Positions 35,853-44,319 of a stretch of 64,000 bases of DNA are shown in pieces. The stretch's first letter is position 1. Every line of letters begins with the position of its first letter. Below the pieces are notes generated by a model. It saw nothing but the letters and a program-made list of their open reading frames with translations, searched no databases and had not been told where the DNA came from. Source of the stretch: Corynebacterium sp. J010B-136 (lineage in GTDB: Bacteria > Actinomycetota > Actinomycetes > Mycobacteriales > Mycobacteriaceae); contig NZ_PUGE01000002.1 of NCBI RefSeq assembly GCF_002967075.1, positions 62,001-126,000 of the forward strand, read 5' to 3'. Made by a program: the position numbers and the translations under genes.

Positions 35853-36509
35853 TTAACCTTTGCTGTGAATCGTATTTTGCGCTTTATTCAACCCCGAGGC
35901 AATGATTTCTTTGACGGCATCAGCAGCCAAAGCAATCGCATCATCAAAACCTGGGCCGGCGTCAACAGGAGCTAAAACATAATCAGGAATGGACGCGCCT
36001 TTAGGGGGCCGGGCAATACCGATTCGTACGCGTAGATAGTCCCTGGTGCCTAAATGCTCCGTGAGGGATTTCAAACCATTGTGCCCATTTTCATTGCCGC
36101 CGAGTTTGAGCCGGATTTTATTCACCGGTAAATCCAGCTCGTCATGCACTGCAATAATGCGCTCAGGCGAAACGCCTAAGTGCTGGGCCAGGGGAGCGAT
36201 GCCTTCGCCGGAAAGGTTCATAAAAGTTGTCGAGCGCGCAAGGATGACTTTTTGTCCGGCGATCTCAATGGTGGCAGCAAGCAACTTCTGCCCCTTGACC
36301 GGTTGCAGGATATCGCCATGTTCAGCCAATAAATCATCAATCGCCATATAGCCCACGTTGTGCCGGGTCGCAGCATACTTCGCCCCAGGATTGCCAAGAC
36401 CCACAACAATCCAGTCGGCAGCAGAAGGCAGGTCGATTGCGCTCTCGCGCGCAGGCTTCGCCGGTGTGGAAGAGCGGAAGAGGTTTTTCAAGCGGTCAAG
36501 AAAATTCAC
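35853..36509 (-). CDS. pth1: Peptidyl-tRNA hydrolase, first copy, with N-terminal extension
   Basis: 218 residues. It releases tRNA from peptidyl-tRNA lost from ribosomes. Conserved GLGNPG (about 37-42), the catalytic His in TRHNVGY, FMNLSG (about 96), the HDELD segment with its Asp, and GGNENGHNGLKS are all present. About 33 residues precede the usual start (FLDRLKNLFRSS...), an extension absent in the second copy at 41597. In corynebacteria two pth genes are usual. Confidence 0.93.
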   Translation of the reverse strand: MNFLDRLKNLFRSSTPAKPARESAIDLPSAADWIVVGLGNPGAKYAATRHNVGYMAIDDLLAEHGDILQPVKGQKLLAATIEIAGQKVILARSTTFMNLSGEGIAPLAQHLGVSPERIIAVHDELDLPVNKIRLKLGGNENGHNGLKSLTEHLGTRDYLRVRIGIARPPKGASIPDYVLAPVDAGPGFDDAIALAADAVKEIIASGLNKAQNTIHSKG

Positions 36510-36559
36510 GCCTACTAGTCTGTCACATCAAATACCGGCCGGAAGTTACACCCGCGGGG

Positions 36560-36565
36560 TAGGCT
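36560..36565 (+). promoter_or_regulatory. -10 element (TAGGCT), leaderless type
   Basis: TAGGCT ends 8 nt before ATG 36574; an overlapping TAGATA lies closer. Confidence 0.45.
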
Positions 36566-36573
36566 AGATACGC

Positions 36574-37584
36574 ATGAGCCGCATCCTAGATTCTTTAACC
36601 ATTCCGATTTTGCCTGCTCCGATGGCGGGCGGTCCCACCACAGCAGCGGTGGTCAATGAGGCGGCTCGCGCTGGAAGTATCGGAACTTTAGCGTGGGGAA
36701 CAATCAACGCGCAGGCAGCTCAAGAACAAGCAGCGGGGCTTGATACCGATTTCTTTGGCATCAATTTATTCGCCAAGCAGCCAGAGCTAGATTCCCACGG
36801 GGTTGCAGTTGCACGCGAACTGGCTGCAACCGAAGGAATCGAGCTGAAATCCGCCGACTACAGCAACGGCTGGGATGACAAGCTTCAGCTTGCTTTAACA
36901 ATGTCGCCGCGGCCGCAACTCGTGTGGTCGATGTTTGGCACATTTACTGCCACAGAAGTAAAAGCGCTGCATGCTGCAGGGATTGAAGCATGGACCACGG
37001 TGACCAATGAGCACGAAGCGCGCGCCGCTATCGCCGCAGGCGTGGATGCATTGTGCGTGCAAGGCCCTGAAGCCGGCGGGCACCGCGGGGTGTGGAATCC
37101 CACCGCGGAACCAGATAAAAGGCCGTTGGCAGAGCTTGTCGATGCCATCGCGAAGCTCAGCACACTGCCTCTTATCGCCGCGGGCGGAGTGCGCAGCGCA
37201 GATCAGGTCCACGAAGCCTTAACGTGGCCACATGTAGTGGCAGTATCGTGCGGTTCCGCATTTTTGCTGAGCGATGAAGCCGGGACCAGCCTGGTTAACC
37301 GTGCCCGGATTAACCAAGTGAAGAATAATGAAACGGGGTCGGGGGAGGCATCGACAAGCACCCGTGCGTTCTCCGGCCGCTACGCCCGCGGCCTGGCAAC
37401 AACCTATACCCAAACCCACCCCGACAGCCCAGCTATTTATCCATACCTGAACCAAATCTTTGCTGCGCGCCGCGCGGAAGGGGATGAAGATGTTGCCTAC
37501 TGCCTCGTCGGAGTTGAGGCGCAGCGCATATTCGGGGGTACCGTGGCGGGTGTTTTGCGTCGCCTTTGGGAAAAGCAAAAATAA
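36574..37584 (+). CDS. Nitronate monooxygenase/NPD family FMN enzyme
   Basis: 336 residues, TIM barrel. LPAPMAGGPTTAAVV at the N-terminus, GINLF, the catalytic His in QGPEAGGHRG (about 166-175), AAGGVRSADQV and a phosphate-binding GSAFLLS are family hallmarks. Members oxidise alkyl nitronates or propionate 3-nitronate; this may protect from nitro toxins. Leaderless-type promoter. gapB follows, with an apparent promoter of its own overlapping this stop. Confidence 0.9.
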   Translation: MSRILDSLTIPILPAPMAGGPTTAAVVNEAARAGSIGTLAWGTINAQAAQEQAAGLDTDFFGINLFAKQPELDSHGVAVARELAATEGIELKSADYSNGWDDKLQLALTMSPRPQLVWSMFGTFTATEVKALHAAGIEAWTTVTNEHEARAAIAAGVDALCVQGPEAGGHRGVWNPTAEPDKRPLAELVDAIAKLSTLPLIAAGGVRSADQVHEALTWPHVVAVSCGSAFLLSDEAGTSLVNRARINQVKNNETGSGEASTSTRAFSGRYARGLATTYTQTHPDSPAIYPYLNQIFAARRAEGDEDVAYCLVGVEAQRIFGGTVAGVLRRLWEKQK

Positions 37585-37668
37585 TAGTTGATAATATTTG
37601 TGGTTGATACCCCCACGACGATTTTAAAGCCGCACAACTGTGCGCCCAATCCGCAAAGGAATGATTTC

Positions 37669-39120
37669 GTGACTGAGTCCGCACCTGAATTCGAGAACTG
37701 GAATGAGCGCGTACGGCACGCTCAGGAAATGATTCCACTCATTTACCAGTTGCACCGCAAAAACAATGTGGTGACCTCTATTTTTGGTCGACTGCTCGTC
37801 GGTGTTACCGATATCGACATCATTAAGTCCCACCGCTACGCACGCCGCTTGATCAACCGTGACCTGGGCACCGCTGAAACCCTGCCAATCCTGCGCGAGC
37901 TCGTCGACATGAACCTGGGCACTGCCTCGATTGACATGGGACGTCTGGCTGAAGGCTTCCGCGCGGCTGAGACTGATGACCTGCGCGCATACCTCGAAGA
38001 GGAGCTCAAGGAAGTCGTCGGTACCGCGACTGAAAACGAGTCCCGCGATGTTGTCCTTTACGGCTTTGGCCGCATCGGCCGCCTGCTTGCCCGCATTTTG
38101 ATCTCGCGCGAAGCTGCTTACGGCGGCGTGCGCCTGCGCGCCATCGTGGTGCGTAAGAAGGGTGATGAGGACATTCACAAGCGTGCTTCCTTGCTGCGCC
38201 GTGACTCCGTTCATGGTGCATTCAACGGCACCATCGAAGTGGATGAAGAAAACGAAGTAATCTGGGCAAATGGCACCAAGATCCAGATGATCTACGCCAA
38301 CGATCCAGCAGACATTGACTACACCTCCTACGGCATTGACAATGCTGTTTTGGTGGACAACACCGGTGTCTGGCGCGACCGTGAGGGCCTGGGCCAGCAC
38401 CTCAAGTCCAAGGGCATTTCCAACGTGCTGCTTACCGCACCGGGTAAGGGCGATGTTAAAAACATTGTCTACGGCATCAACAACCAGGATATGTCTGCCG
38501 AAGACAAGATTCTCTCCGCTGCATCGTGTACCACCAACGGCATTACCCCAGTGTTGAAGGTCATCAACGACCGCTACGGTGTAGTCCACGGCCACGTAGA
38601 AACCGCGCACTCCTTTACCAATGACCAGAACCTGATTGACAACTACCACAAGGGCGACCGCCGTGGCCGCGCTGCTGGTTTGAACATGGTTTTGACCGAG
38701 ACCGGTGCTGCGAAGGCTGTCTCTAAGGCGCTGCCAGAATTCGAAGGCAAGCTGACCGGCAACGCCATTCGCGTTCCCACCCCGAATGTTTCCATGGCAG
38801 TGCTGAACTTGGAGCTTTCCCAGGAAGCTGATGTGGAAGAAGTCAACAACTTCCTGCGCGATGTTTCCCTGCACTCCAACCTGCGCCAGCAGATCTCCTA
38901 CATCGCCTCCCCTGAGGTTGTCTCCAGCGACTTCGTTGGTTCTACCCACGCTGGTGTAGTCGATGGGCTTGCCACCATCGCCTCTGGCAAGCACCTTGTG
39001 CTTTATGTCTGGTACGACAACGAGTTCGGCTACTCCAACCAGGTCATCCGGATTGTCGAAGAGCTCGCCGGCGCCCGCCCGCAGGTTCTTCCACAGCGTT
39101 TGGAGCCTTCCGCGCTCTAA
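37669..39120 (+). CDS. gapB: Glyceraldehyde-3-phosphate dehydrogenase, long GapB/GapX type
   Basis: Start GTG 37669 (AAAGGA 8 nt upstream) gives 483 residues, the length of C. glutamicum GapB rather than glycolytic GapA (about 335). About 125 extra N-terminal residues precede the Rossmann motif YGFGRIGR. The catalytic SAASCTTNGITP (about 284) and the downstream HSFTNDQN and WYDNEFGYSNQ motifs are intact. In C. glutamicum this isoform works in the gluconeogenic direction with NADP or NAD; that role is carried over by homology. A terminator follows. Confidence 0.93.
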   Translation: MTESAPEFENWNERVRHAQEMIPLIYQLHRKNNVVTSIFGRLLVGVTDIDIIKSHRYARRLINRDLGTAETLPILRELVDMNLGTASIDMGRLAEGFRAAETDDLRAYLEEELKEVVGTATENESRDVVLYGFGRIGRLLARILISREAAYGGVRLRAIVVRKKGDEDIHKRASLLRRDSVHGAFNGTIEVDEENEVIWANGTKIQMIYANDPADIDYTSYGIDNAVLVDNTGVWRDREGLGQHLKSKGISNVLLTAPGKGDVKNIVYGINNQDMSAEDKILSAASCTTNGITPVLKVINDRYGVVHGHVETAHSFTNDQNLIDNYHKGDRRGRAAGLNMVLTETGAAKAVSKALPEFEGKLTGNAIRVPTPNVSMAVLNLELSQEADVEEVNNFLRDVSLHSNLRQQISYIASPEVVSSDFVGSTHAGVVDGLATIASGKHLVLYVWYDNEFGYSNQVIRIVEELAGARPQVLPQRLEPSAL

Positions 39121-39164
39121 GCTCTAGCCTTTAGCGGACAGCCCCTCGAAGTATCATCTTCGAA

Positions 39165-39192
39165 GCCCCAGTCGGTTTATTCTGACTGGGGC
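39165..39192 (+). terminator. Terminator after gapB
   Basis: GCCCCAGTC / GACTGGGGC stem with a 10-nt loop followed by ATTGTTG. Confidence 0.75.
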
Positions 39193-39260
39193 ATTGTTGT
39201 GCCCATTCCCACGCCGAGAAGCGTTGTTGAAAAATGCTTTCAGCCGTAAAATATAGCGCT

Positions 39261-39722
39261 ATGAGTAATCCTGAGCCTGATGCACCAGAAGAAGTAGAAA
39301 CCCCCAACCCGCCGTCAGACTCAGAAGCATCGGAGCACAATTCCAAGTTCGCTCCCATCCCGCTTATCCTGTGTATCGCAGGCATGCTGATTTCGCCTTA
39401 CTTTGTCGCCACCTTCGTACCGGAGGCATCCGCGGGTTGGACCGTGCTGGGCATCTTCTTCGTGCTGGCTTTGGGCACTGGCGTGTGGTTTGGTGCTATC
39501 ACCAAGCCCACTTGGTGGTTTCCCGTGGCAGTCGGTGTTGCGTTCATGGCCACCCGTGCACTGTATTTCCAAGACGGGCTTTTTCTCTACGCCCTTGGCT
39601 TTGCAGCTCTGGCCGGTTTCGGCACGCTGCTTAGCGGTGCAGGCAAGCTAGAACTTGACGATGACGACGCCTCCGCCGTTGATAAGTCCAAGGAGGGTGA
39701 GCATGGAGAAGTGGGCGCTTAA
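39261..39722 (+). CDS. Hypothetical membrane protein
   Basis: 153 residues from ATG 39261. An acidic Pro/Glu/Ser-rich N-terminus (about 1-30) is followed by four hydrophobic helices and an Asp-rich C-terminus. Family not recognised. Overlaps the next gene by 20 nt, so the pair is co-expressed. Confidence 0.7.
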   Translation: MSNPEPDAPEEVETPNPPSDSEASEHNSKFAPIPLILCIAGMLISPYFVATFVPEASAGWTVLGIFFVLALGTGVWFGAITKPTWWFPVAVGVAFMATRALYFQDGLFLYALGFAALAGFGTLLSGAGKLELDDDDASAVDKSKEGEHGEVGA

Positions 39723-40620
39723 TCACCCCGAGCTGGGGCTCATTGAGCTTGAAGTTGGCTATGATTCGGAGTTTCTAGAGCTCGACCCCACCTGGCCTGA
39801 GGAGCCGAAAGAAGACGAGGAAATTCGGCCGGTCACGGCTGAATCGGGGATAATGGAGCGCTTCGGCGCACTATTTAACAACCCTTCAGTCCGGGCGCGG
39901 ATCTTGCTCAACGGCCAAGTCCTGCATCGCGTCAATACTGCTGCCAGCGGGCGCTGCCTTCTGGAGGACTCAGTTAAAGAAGGCGAGCTCACTGGCCACA
40001 ATCCCGGCCTCGACCGCGCAAAACCTCATGTGAAGGTCACAGCGAATTTCTTCGATGAAGTACTCGAAGTGCAGTTCCGGCAGGGCAGCGAGATAGTCAT
40101 ATTTGATCCGCCTGCGGGCAGCCGCGGGGAAAAGCGACGTCGAGCCATGGAATCCAGCACTATTAAACGCGTGGGATTTCCTATCCTTGCAGGTCTAGGC
40201 AAAGGCGGCTGGGCGATTGCCGCTATTATTCTGGCCTCGGTATCTTCGCGGATTGTGAAATGGCTGCTGTCTTTGCTGCCGGATTTCGACATCAATTGGC
40301 CCTCGCTGCCGGTGCTTCCACAGATTGAACTGCCCACGCCCAGCTTGCCGCAGATTCACCTACCCACGCCGAATATTGACATCGATATCAACCTGCCGGC
40401 GCTTCCTGCCTGGGTGGAGTTTCTACTCGACTACAGCAAGGTGTGGGTGCCCATTCTCATCGGTATCGTGGTGGGCCTGTTGGCGCTGCGCAATTACCGA
40501 AAGTCCGAGCAAACCAAGCGCGCATGGCACAAGCAGCAGCGCGCACAAGCGAGGGTAGACGCCGCGTCATCGAAGACTACGCAGGCGGATGCTTCGGAGA
40601 ATAACTCTGGTGGCCACTAA
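39703..40620 (+). CDS. Hypothetical membrane protein with Pro-rich repeats
   Basis: 305 residues from ATG 39703, with GGAGG 6-7 nt upstream inside the preceding gene. A soluble N-terminal half (about 1-165) is followed by one helix (about 178-198) and a segment with two near-copies of a 10-residue unit (LPQIELPTPS, LPQIHLPTPN). A second helix (about 243-265) and a basic/Gln-rich tail close it. The Pro/Ile/Asn stretch between helices may be an extracytoplasmic stalk. Family not recognised. Confidence 0.7.
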   Translation: MEKWALNHPELGLIELEVGYDSEFLELDPTWPEEPKEDEEIRPVTAESGIMERFGALFNNPSVRARILLNGQVLHRVNTAASGRCLLEDSVKEGELTGHNPGLDRAKPHVKVTANFFDEVLEVQFRQGSEIVIFDPPAGSRGEKRRRAMESSTIKRVGFPILAGLGKGGWAIAAIILASVSSRIVKWLLSLLPDFDINWPSLPVLPQIELPTPSLPQIHLPTPNIDIDINLPALPAWVEFLLDYSKVWVPILIGIVVGLLALRNYRKSEQTKRAWHKQQRAQARVDAASSKTTQADASENNSGGH

Positions 40621-40654
40621 TTACTGTTGAGTGCTAGATACTGCTCATCGGTAT

Positions 40655-41548
40655 TTAGTGGTGGCAGCTGCAGTTGGGGCCGCAACCACCTTCGACTGGC
40701 TCGCCATAGTGCGTGGTGTTTTCAATATGGCCGAGCCCATCGATTTCAATGCGCACCGTCTGGCCGTCTTGAATAAACTCCCCGCGGGCAAAGCCGACAC
40801 CTTCAGGAGTACCGGTGACAATCACATCGCCAGGGTTGAGCGGGTACAGTGAAGAACAAAATTCAATGAGCTTGGCCACGGAGAAAATCAGGTCATCGGT
40901 GTCATCGTCTTGTTTGAGTACACCGTCCAAGCTGGTGCGCACACGCGCATGGTTGCCGGGGGACCACTCATCGGAAGTAGTCAGCCACGGCCCAAACCCA
41001 GCGGTGCGGTAGAAGGACTTGCCGGCATGAAACTGCGAGGTCTGCCGCTGGATATCGCGCAGAGTGTAGTCATTCATAATCGCGTAGCCAGCAACATGAT
41101 CAAGGGCTTCATCTTGGCTTACGCGGTGCGCTCGCTTTCCGATGACTACCGCTAGCTCCCCTTCATAATCCAGCTTCTGCGTGCCAAATTCAGGGATATA
41201 AATATCGTCGTAAGGACCTGTTAGGGCGTCTGCGAATTTGATGAACAAGGTGGGATGTTCAGGAAACTCGCGGTTCATCTCGCGGATGTGCTTGGCGTAG
41301 TTGAGCCCTACGCAGATGATTTTTTCGGGATGCGGAACAACCGGTGCTAAGTCTTCGGTGGCAAAGACTAGCGGCTCGCCAGAAAGCTCTGCGGCTTTAG
41401 CCCAATCGCCGCTGCGCAGCAACGCTCCAACATCGTCAAAGTCTAATTCGATGCCGGTGAGCATCGTCGATTCCATCAGCGAAGTCGCTTCGCCTTCGAT
41501 GCGTACGGCGGTGGTTCCAAAAGCAGTCTTTACAGTCGCAAGTCTCAT
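40655..41548 (-). CDS. Fumarylacetoacetate hydrolase family protein with Cys/His tail
   Basis: 297 residues. The FAH core has GLNYAKHIREM (about 81), FIKFADALTGP, DYEGELAVVIGK (metal-binding Glu pair, about 127-138), GYAIMNDYTLRDIQ (Asp) and VIVTGTPEGVGFAR. Activities in the family include acylpyruvate hydrolysis, oxaloacetate decarboxylation and 2-hydroxyhepta-2,4-diene-1,7-dioate isomerisation. Unusual is the last segment, GGCGPNCSCHH: three Cys and two His in the final 11 residues, a possible metal site. It lies 48 nt downstream of the second pth gene. Confidence 0.9.
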   Translation of the reverse strand: MRLATVKTAFGTTAVRIEGEATSLMESTMLTGIELDFDDVGALLRSGDWAKAAELSGEPLVFATEDLAPVVPHPEKIICVGLNYAKHIREMNREFPEHPTLFIKFADALTGPYDDIYIPEFGTQKLDYEGELAVVIGKRAHRVSQDEALDHVAGYAIMNDYTLRDIQRQTSQFHAGKSFYRTAGFGPWLTTSDEWSPGNHARVRTSLDGVLKQDDDTDDLIFSVAKLIEFCSSLYPLNPGDVIVTGTPEGVGFARGEFIQDGQTVRIEIDGLGHIENTTHYGEPVEGGCGPNCSCHH

Positions 41549-41596
41549 ACCGAACCACTCTAGTCAAAGAAAACGCAGCACCTTGTGCTTTAGCCG

Positions 41597-42130
41597 CTAG
41601 ATTTCTTCGATTAAATCGGCAGCGTCAGCGCAGATGATTGGAAGCTCGTCTAGTTCTTTGCGCGCGAATGGTTTCAACACATAAGCCGCTGGCGCCATAC
41701 GTCCGGGCGGGCGACCGATGCCGCAAGATAGTCGGTGATAATCTTTTGTGCCCAAAGCCTTGGTGGTATCGCGCAGGCCGTTGTGCCCGTGGTCGCCGCC
41801 GCCGAGCCGCAGACGAACCTCGCCGAGCTCCATATCCAACTCATCGTGAATGACCACGATGTTGGCGGGGGAGATTTTGAAGTAATTCGCTAGAGCTTTA
41901 ACTACACCGCCCGAAAGGTTCATGAAAGTACGCGGTTTTGCCACAATCACTTTGCGCCCGGCGATGTTGATTTCGGCGACATCCGCATTGGTGCGCTTAT
42001 GCGAGGCAAATTTCCCGCCGTGGCGAAGCGCTAGTTCTTGGGCTGCTTCAAAGCCAATATTGTGCCGGGTCCGTTCATATTTCGGCCCGGGGTTTCCCAA
42101 ACCCACGACCAGTAATGCATCGTTGCTCAT
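41597..42130 (-). CDS. pth2: Peptidyl-tRNA hydrolase, second copy
   Basis: 177 residues, normal bacterial Pth length. VVGLGNPGPKYERTRHNIGF (7-26) holds the catalytic His; FMNLSGG (about 68), HDELDME (about 93) and GGGDHGHNGLRD (about 109) are intact. It is more canonical than the copy at 35853. It follows rplY, the common actinobacterial rplY-pth order, but tandem hairpins lie between them. (The symbol marks the second bacterial-type copy, not the archaeal Pth2 family.). Confidence 0.94.
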   Translation of the reverse strand: MSNDALLVVGLGNPGPKYERTRHNIGFEAAQELALRHGGKFASHKRTNADVAEINIAGRKVIVAKPRTFMNLSGGVVKALANYFKISPANIVVIHDELDMELGEVRLRLGGGDHGHNGLRDTTKALGTKDYHRLSCGIGRPPGRMAPAAYVLKPFARKELDELPIICADAADLIEEI

Positions 42131-42162
42131 GATTAACCATTAAAGCATAACCAAAACACAAA

Positions 42163-42199
42163 GCCCGCTGTGGGAACCAGTTGGTTCAACACAGCGGGC
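42163..42199 (-). terminator. Terminator/attenuator hairpin between rplY and the second pth
   Basis: Arms GCCCGCTGTG / CACAGCGGGC enclose a perfect 14-bp palindrome GAACCAGTTGGTTC. On the minus strand the stem is followed by TTTGTGTTTT. It would end most rplY transcripts and limit pth2 read-through. Confidence 0.75.
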
Positions 42200-42200
42200 A

Positions 42201-42220
42201 GTGGCCTTTAAACAGGCCAC
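42201..42220. repeat. Second hairpin after rplY
   Basis: GTGGCCT-TTAAAC-AGGCCAC, 7-bp perfect stem directly next to the terminator hairpin. Confidence 0.6.
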
Positions 42221-42243
42221 GTAGGATTAGCGCTTAAGAAGAA

Positions 42244-42882
42244 TTACTCTTCGGTTGCTGCTTCCTCGGAGGACTCAGCGCCAGCCTCAGCGCCGCCTTC
42301 TTCAGCAGCCTCAGCAGCTGCCTCAACCTCTTCGTCAACCTGTGGCTCGGAGATGGAAACGATTGGGGACTCTGGGTCTGCAACCAAGGTGGTGTCCTCT
42401 GGCAGAACAACGTCTGCAGCGGTAACAACGGTGCCGTCTTCCAGGCCTTCGAGGGAAACTTCGATCTCTTCTGGGATGTTCAGAACGTCAGCTTCAACCA
42501 GCAGAACGTCGGTATCAGCGATGAACATCAGACCAGGTGCTGGCTCACCAACGAAGGTCAATGGAACTTCAACTTCAACCTTCTCGCCGCGCTTAATGGA
42601 CAGCAGGTCAAGGTGATCCATGTTCAGGGTCAGAACGTTCTGTTCGATGCCCTTAACCATGGTCAGGTGCTGATCGCCGTCGATCTCGAGCTCCAAAACA
42701 GCGTTGACGCCGTAGTTACGGATCAAGGAGTGCAGCTCCAAGATGTCAGCTGCGAAGTGGATTGGCTCGGTGTTGGAACCGTAGATAACACCTGGAACCA
42801 GGTTTGCGCGACGCAGACGACGTGCGGCACCTTTGCCGAATTCGTTACGTGCTTGAGCTTTAATTACAGGACGCTGTGCCAT
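42244..42882 (-). CDS. rplY: 50S ribosomal protein L25 (Ctc/TL5 form)
   Basis: ATG 42882 with AAGGAG upstream gives 212 residues; an in-frame start at 42924 would be upstream of that site. The N-terminal L25 domain binds 5S rRNA (RNEFGKGAARRLRR, VPGVIYG). A C-terminal TL5 beta domain follows (about 95-185), then a Glu/Ala-rich acidic tail (about 185-212). Long forms are general-stress-associated (Ctc) in other Gram-positives. Confidence 0.95.
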   Translation of the reverse strand: MAQRPVIKAQARNEFGKGAARRLRRANLVPGVIYGSNTEPIHFAADILELHSLIRNYGVNAVLELEIDGDQHLTMVKGIEQNVLTLNMDHLDLLSIKRGEKVEVEVPLTFVGEPAPGLMFIADTDVLLVEADVLNIPEEIEVSLEGLEDGTVVTAADVVLPEDTTLVADPESPIVSISEPQVDEEVEAAAEAAEEGGAEAGAESSEEAATEE

Positions 42883-42959
42883 GTTTTTCTCCTTCAAGAA
42901 AATTGTCGAAAGTATCTTTTTCAAGTCAATTCAGTGGGAAGGCGAGCTCTTGCGAAAAG

Positions 42960-43004
42960 AAAAAACCTGCCAATGAATCGCGTCAAGGTCGAGTCATCGC
43001 AGGT
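42960..43004 (-). terminator. Possible terminator before rplY
   Basis: On the minus strand ACCTGC...GCAGGT pairs across about 28 nt and is followed by TTTTTTCTTTT. The stem is short and the loop large. The 276-nt gap 42883-43157 otherwise shows only a 13-nt near-repeat, TTAAACTCACCAG (43035-43047) and TTAAACTTACCAG (43094-43106). Confidence 0.4.
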
Positions 43005-43157
43005 AAGTGCATACTCATCGCGTCGATAACGGATTTAAACTCACCAGATACAAATCAAGCAGCCGGTAGATTAAAGCCCTCGCCGAGACTGGCTTAAACT
43101 TACCAGCTGCATTAGCGCTACCACAAATTAATGTGCGAGAAAAAGTGCGATGCGCCG

Positions 43158-43424
43158 CTACTTTTCTTCCGGAGTGGAGTGCTCAGTAATTACTGACTTC
43201 GGAGGAATGAAGCCTTCTGCGTCGAAGCCAGAATCTTCATCGGCAGAAAGCTCTTCAACGGCTTCAGAAATAGCGACCTTTTCTAAGTGCCTGCCAGCTA
43301 GGTTGGAGCCCATGATTTCTTCCGAGAGCTGGCGACGGTGCGTCGTGGTGAATTTCTGCTTCGGGTCAATCATACTCAGCGCGAGGTTACGGATCTTATC
43401 GCGGCGCTTCATCTCCTCAGTCAT
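43158..43424 (-). CDS. Hypothetical conserved-looking small protein
   Basis: 88 residues, charged and helical, beginning MTEEMKRRDKIRNLALSMIDPKQKFTT-like and ending in an acidic, Pro-containing tail. No membrane segment. Family not recognised. It lies 44 nt downstream of the alkD-like gene in the same direction, so co-transcription is likely. No convincing Shine-Dalgarno; the second Met at 43412 is an alternative start. Confidence 0.6.
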   Translation of the reverse strand: MTEEMKRRDKIRNLALSMIDPKQKFTTTHRRQLSEEIMGSNLAGRHLEKVAISEAVEELSADEDSGFDAEGFIPPKSVITEHSTPEEK

Positions 43425-43468
43425 TACTGGGAATAACCAGTGGGATCGCGTGAAGTATTACGAATCGG

Positions 43469-44233
43469 TTACAAGTGCTTCAAGGCTTCCTTATTAGAGA
43501 GTTTTGCAAGCGGTAGCGCGCTATCTGGATGGTGCTCATCGACAAAATCAAGCACCCACTGGGGGTCATGCCGCGCAAAATCGCGCAGTGCCCACCCAAT
43601 CGCTTTGGTAATAAAAAATTCTGCAGAGTACGCGGCATCCGCACCGAGATTCGATTCAATGACCTCGCGCAGCAGTTGGGTATCAGTTTTTTCGCCAAAG
43701 CTCAGCTGGCACAAAATCGCAATCCGCCGGGTCCACATATTCTCAGCTTCCGCCCATTCGAGCATGAGCGCGCGGGCGGATGAGGCATCGCCTAGCGAAT
43801 TAGGCTCCTTGCCGCGTCCCCTCGACCCAGGCACCAAGGCTGTACCCGCGCATTTTGCTAGATGGTCGACGGTATCCCACCAAGACTTTGTCTCCACCAA
43901 CTCCTGTAGCTGACCAAGGTCAGCGATGGTCAGCTTCTGCCGGCGCAGGTGGTCAACCGCGACGTACTGACACTCACGTTTCGGATGCGCCCACAGCGTA
44001 AAAACAAAGTCCCAGTCGAGGCTTCGCTTGGCGATGATTTCTTTGACCGCCTCCTTGCGCGGTGTCGCCGCAATCCCAAAGAATTCAAACTGATCGCGCA
44101 TATACGCAGCCATCCCCACCGCGCGCTCATCATCGGCGATAGCTTCAAGTGCAGCTACCGCCTCCGTGGCCGCTGGTGATGTCCCAGGGGAACTTGTGGG
44201 ATCAAAAAAGCTACTCGGCGCCATATCTGTCAT
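43469..44233 (-). CDS. DNA alkylation repair enzyme, AlkD-like
   Basis: 254 residues of HEAT-like helical repeats. The segment KSWWDTVDHLAK (about 122-133) holds the Trp and Asp that in AlkD excise 3- and 7-alkylpurines, and WTRRIAILCQLSF and AIGWALRDFARHDPQWV are family hallmarks. DNA glycosylase of cytosolic base-excision repair. A second in-frame ATG lies at 44224. Upstream are two copies of a 13-nt direct repeat. Confidence 0.88.
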   Translation of the reverse strand: MTDMAPSSFFDPTSSPGTSPAATEAVAALEAIADDERAVGMAAYMRDQFEFFGIAATPRKEAVKEIIAKRSLDWDFVFTLWAHPKRECQYVAVDHLRRQKLTIADLGQLQELVETKSWWDTVDHLAKCAGTALVPGSRGRGKEPNSLGDASSARALMLEWAEAENMWTRRIAILCQLSFGEKTDTQLLREVIESNLGADAAYSAEFFITKAIGWALRDFARHDPQWVLDFVDEHHPDSALPLAKLSNKEALKHL

Positions 44234-44268
44234 GGGCTCCAGAGTAGCTTTTCTATCTCGGTGCTATC

Positions 44269-44307
44269 CCTGTAGAAAAATCTTCTAGTTCTTTCCTGTA
44301 GAAAAAT
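44269..44307. repeat. Two 13-nt direct repeats upstream of the AlkD-like gene
   Basis: CCTGTAGAAAAAT occurs at 44269-44281 and 44295-44307, 26 bp apart (about 2.5 helical turns), in the 86-nt gap between the prs stop and the alkD start. Such spacing fits a direct-repeat regulator site. Confidence 0.6.
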
Positions 44308-44319
44308 TCCTAATTTTAT

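Noticed and set aside
37624..38994. 456-codon open frame antisense to gapB
   Set aside because: Shadow of a highly codon-biased gene; the peptide has no recognisable motif and gapB is certain.
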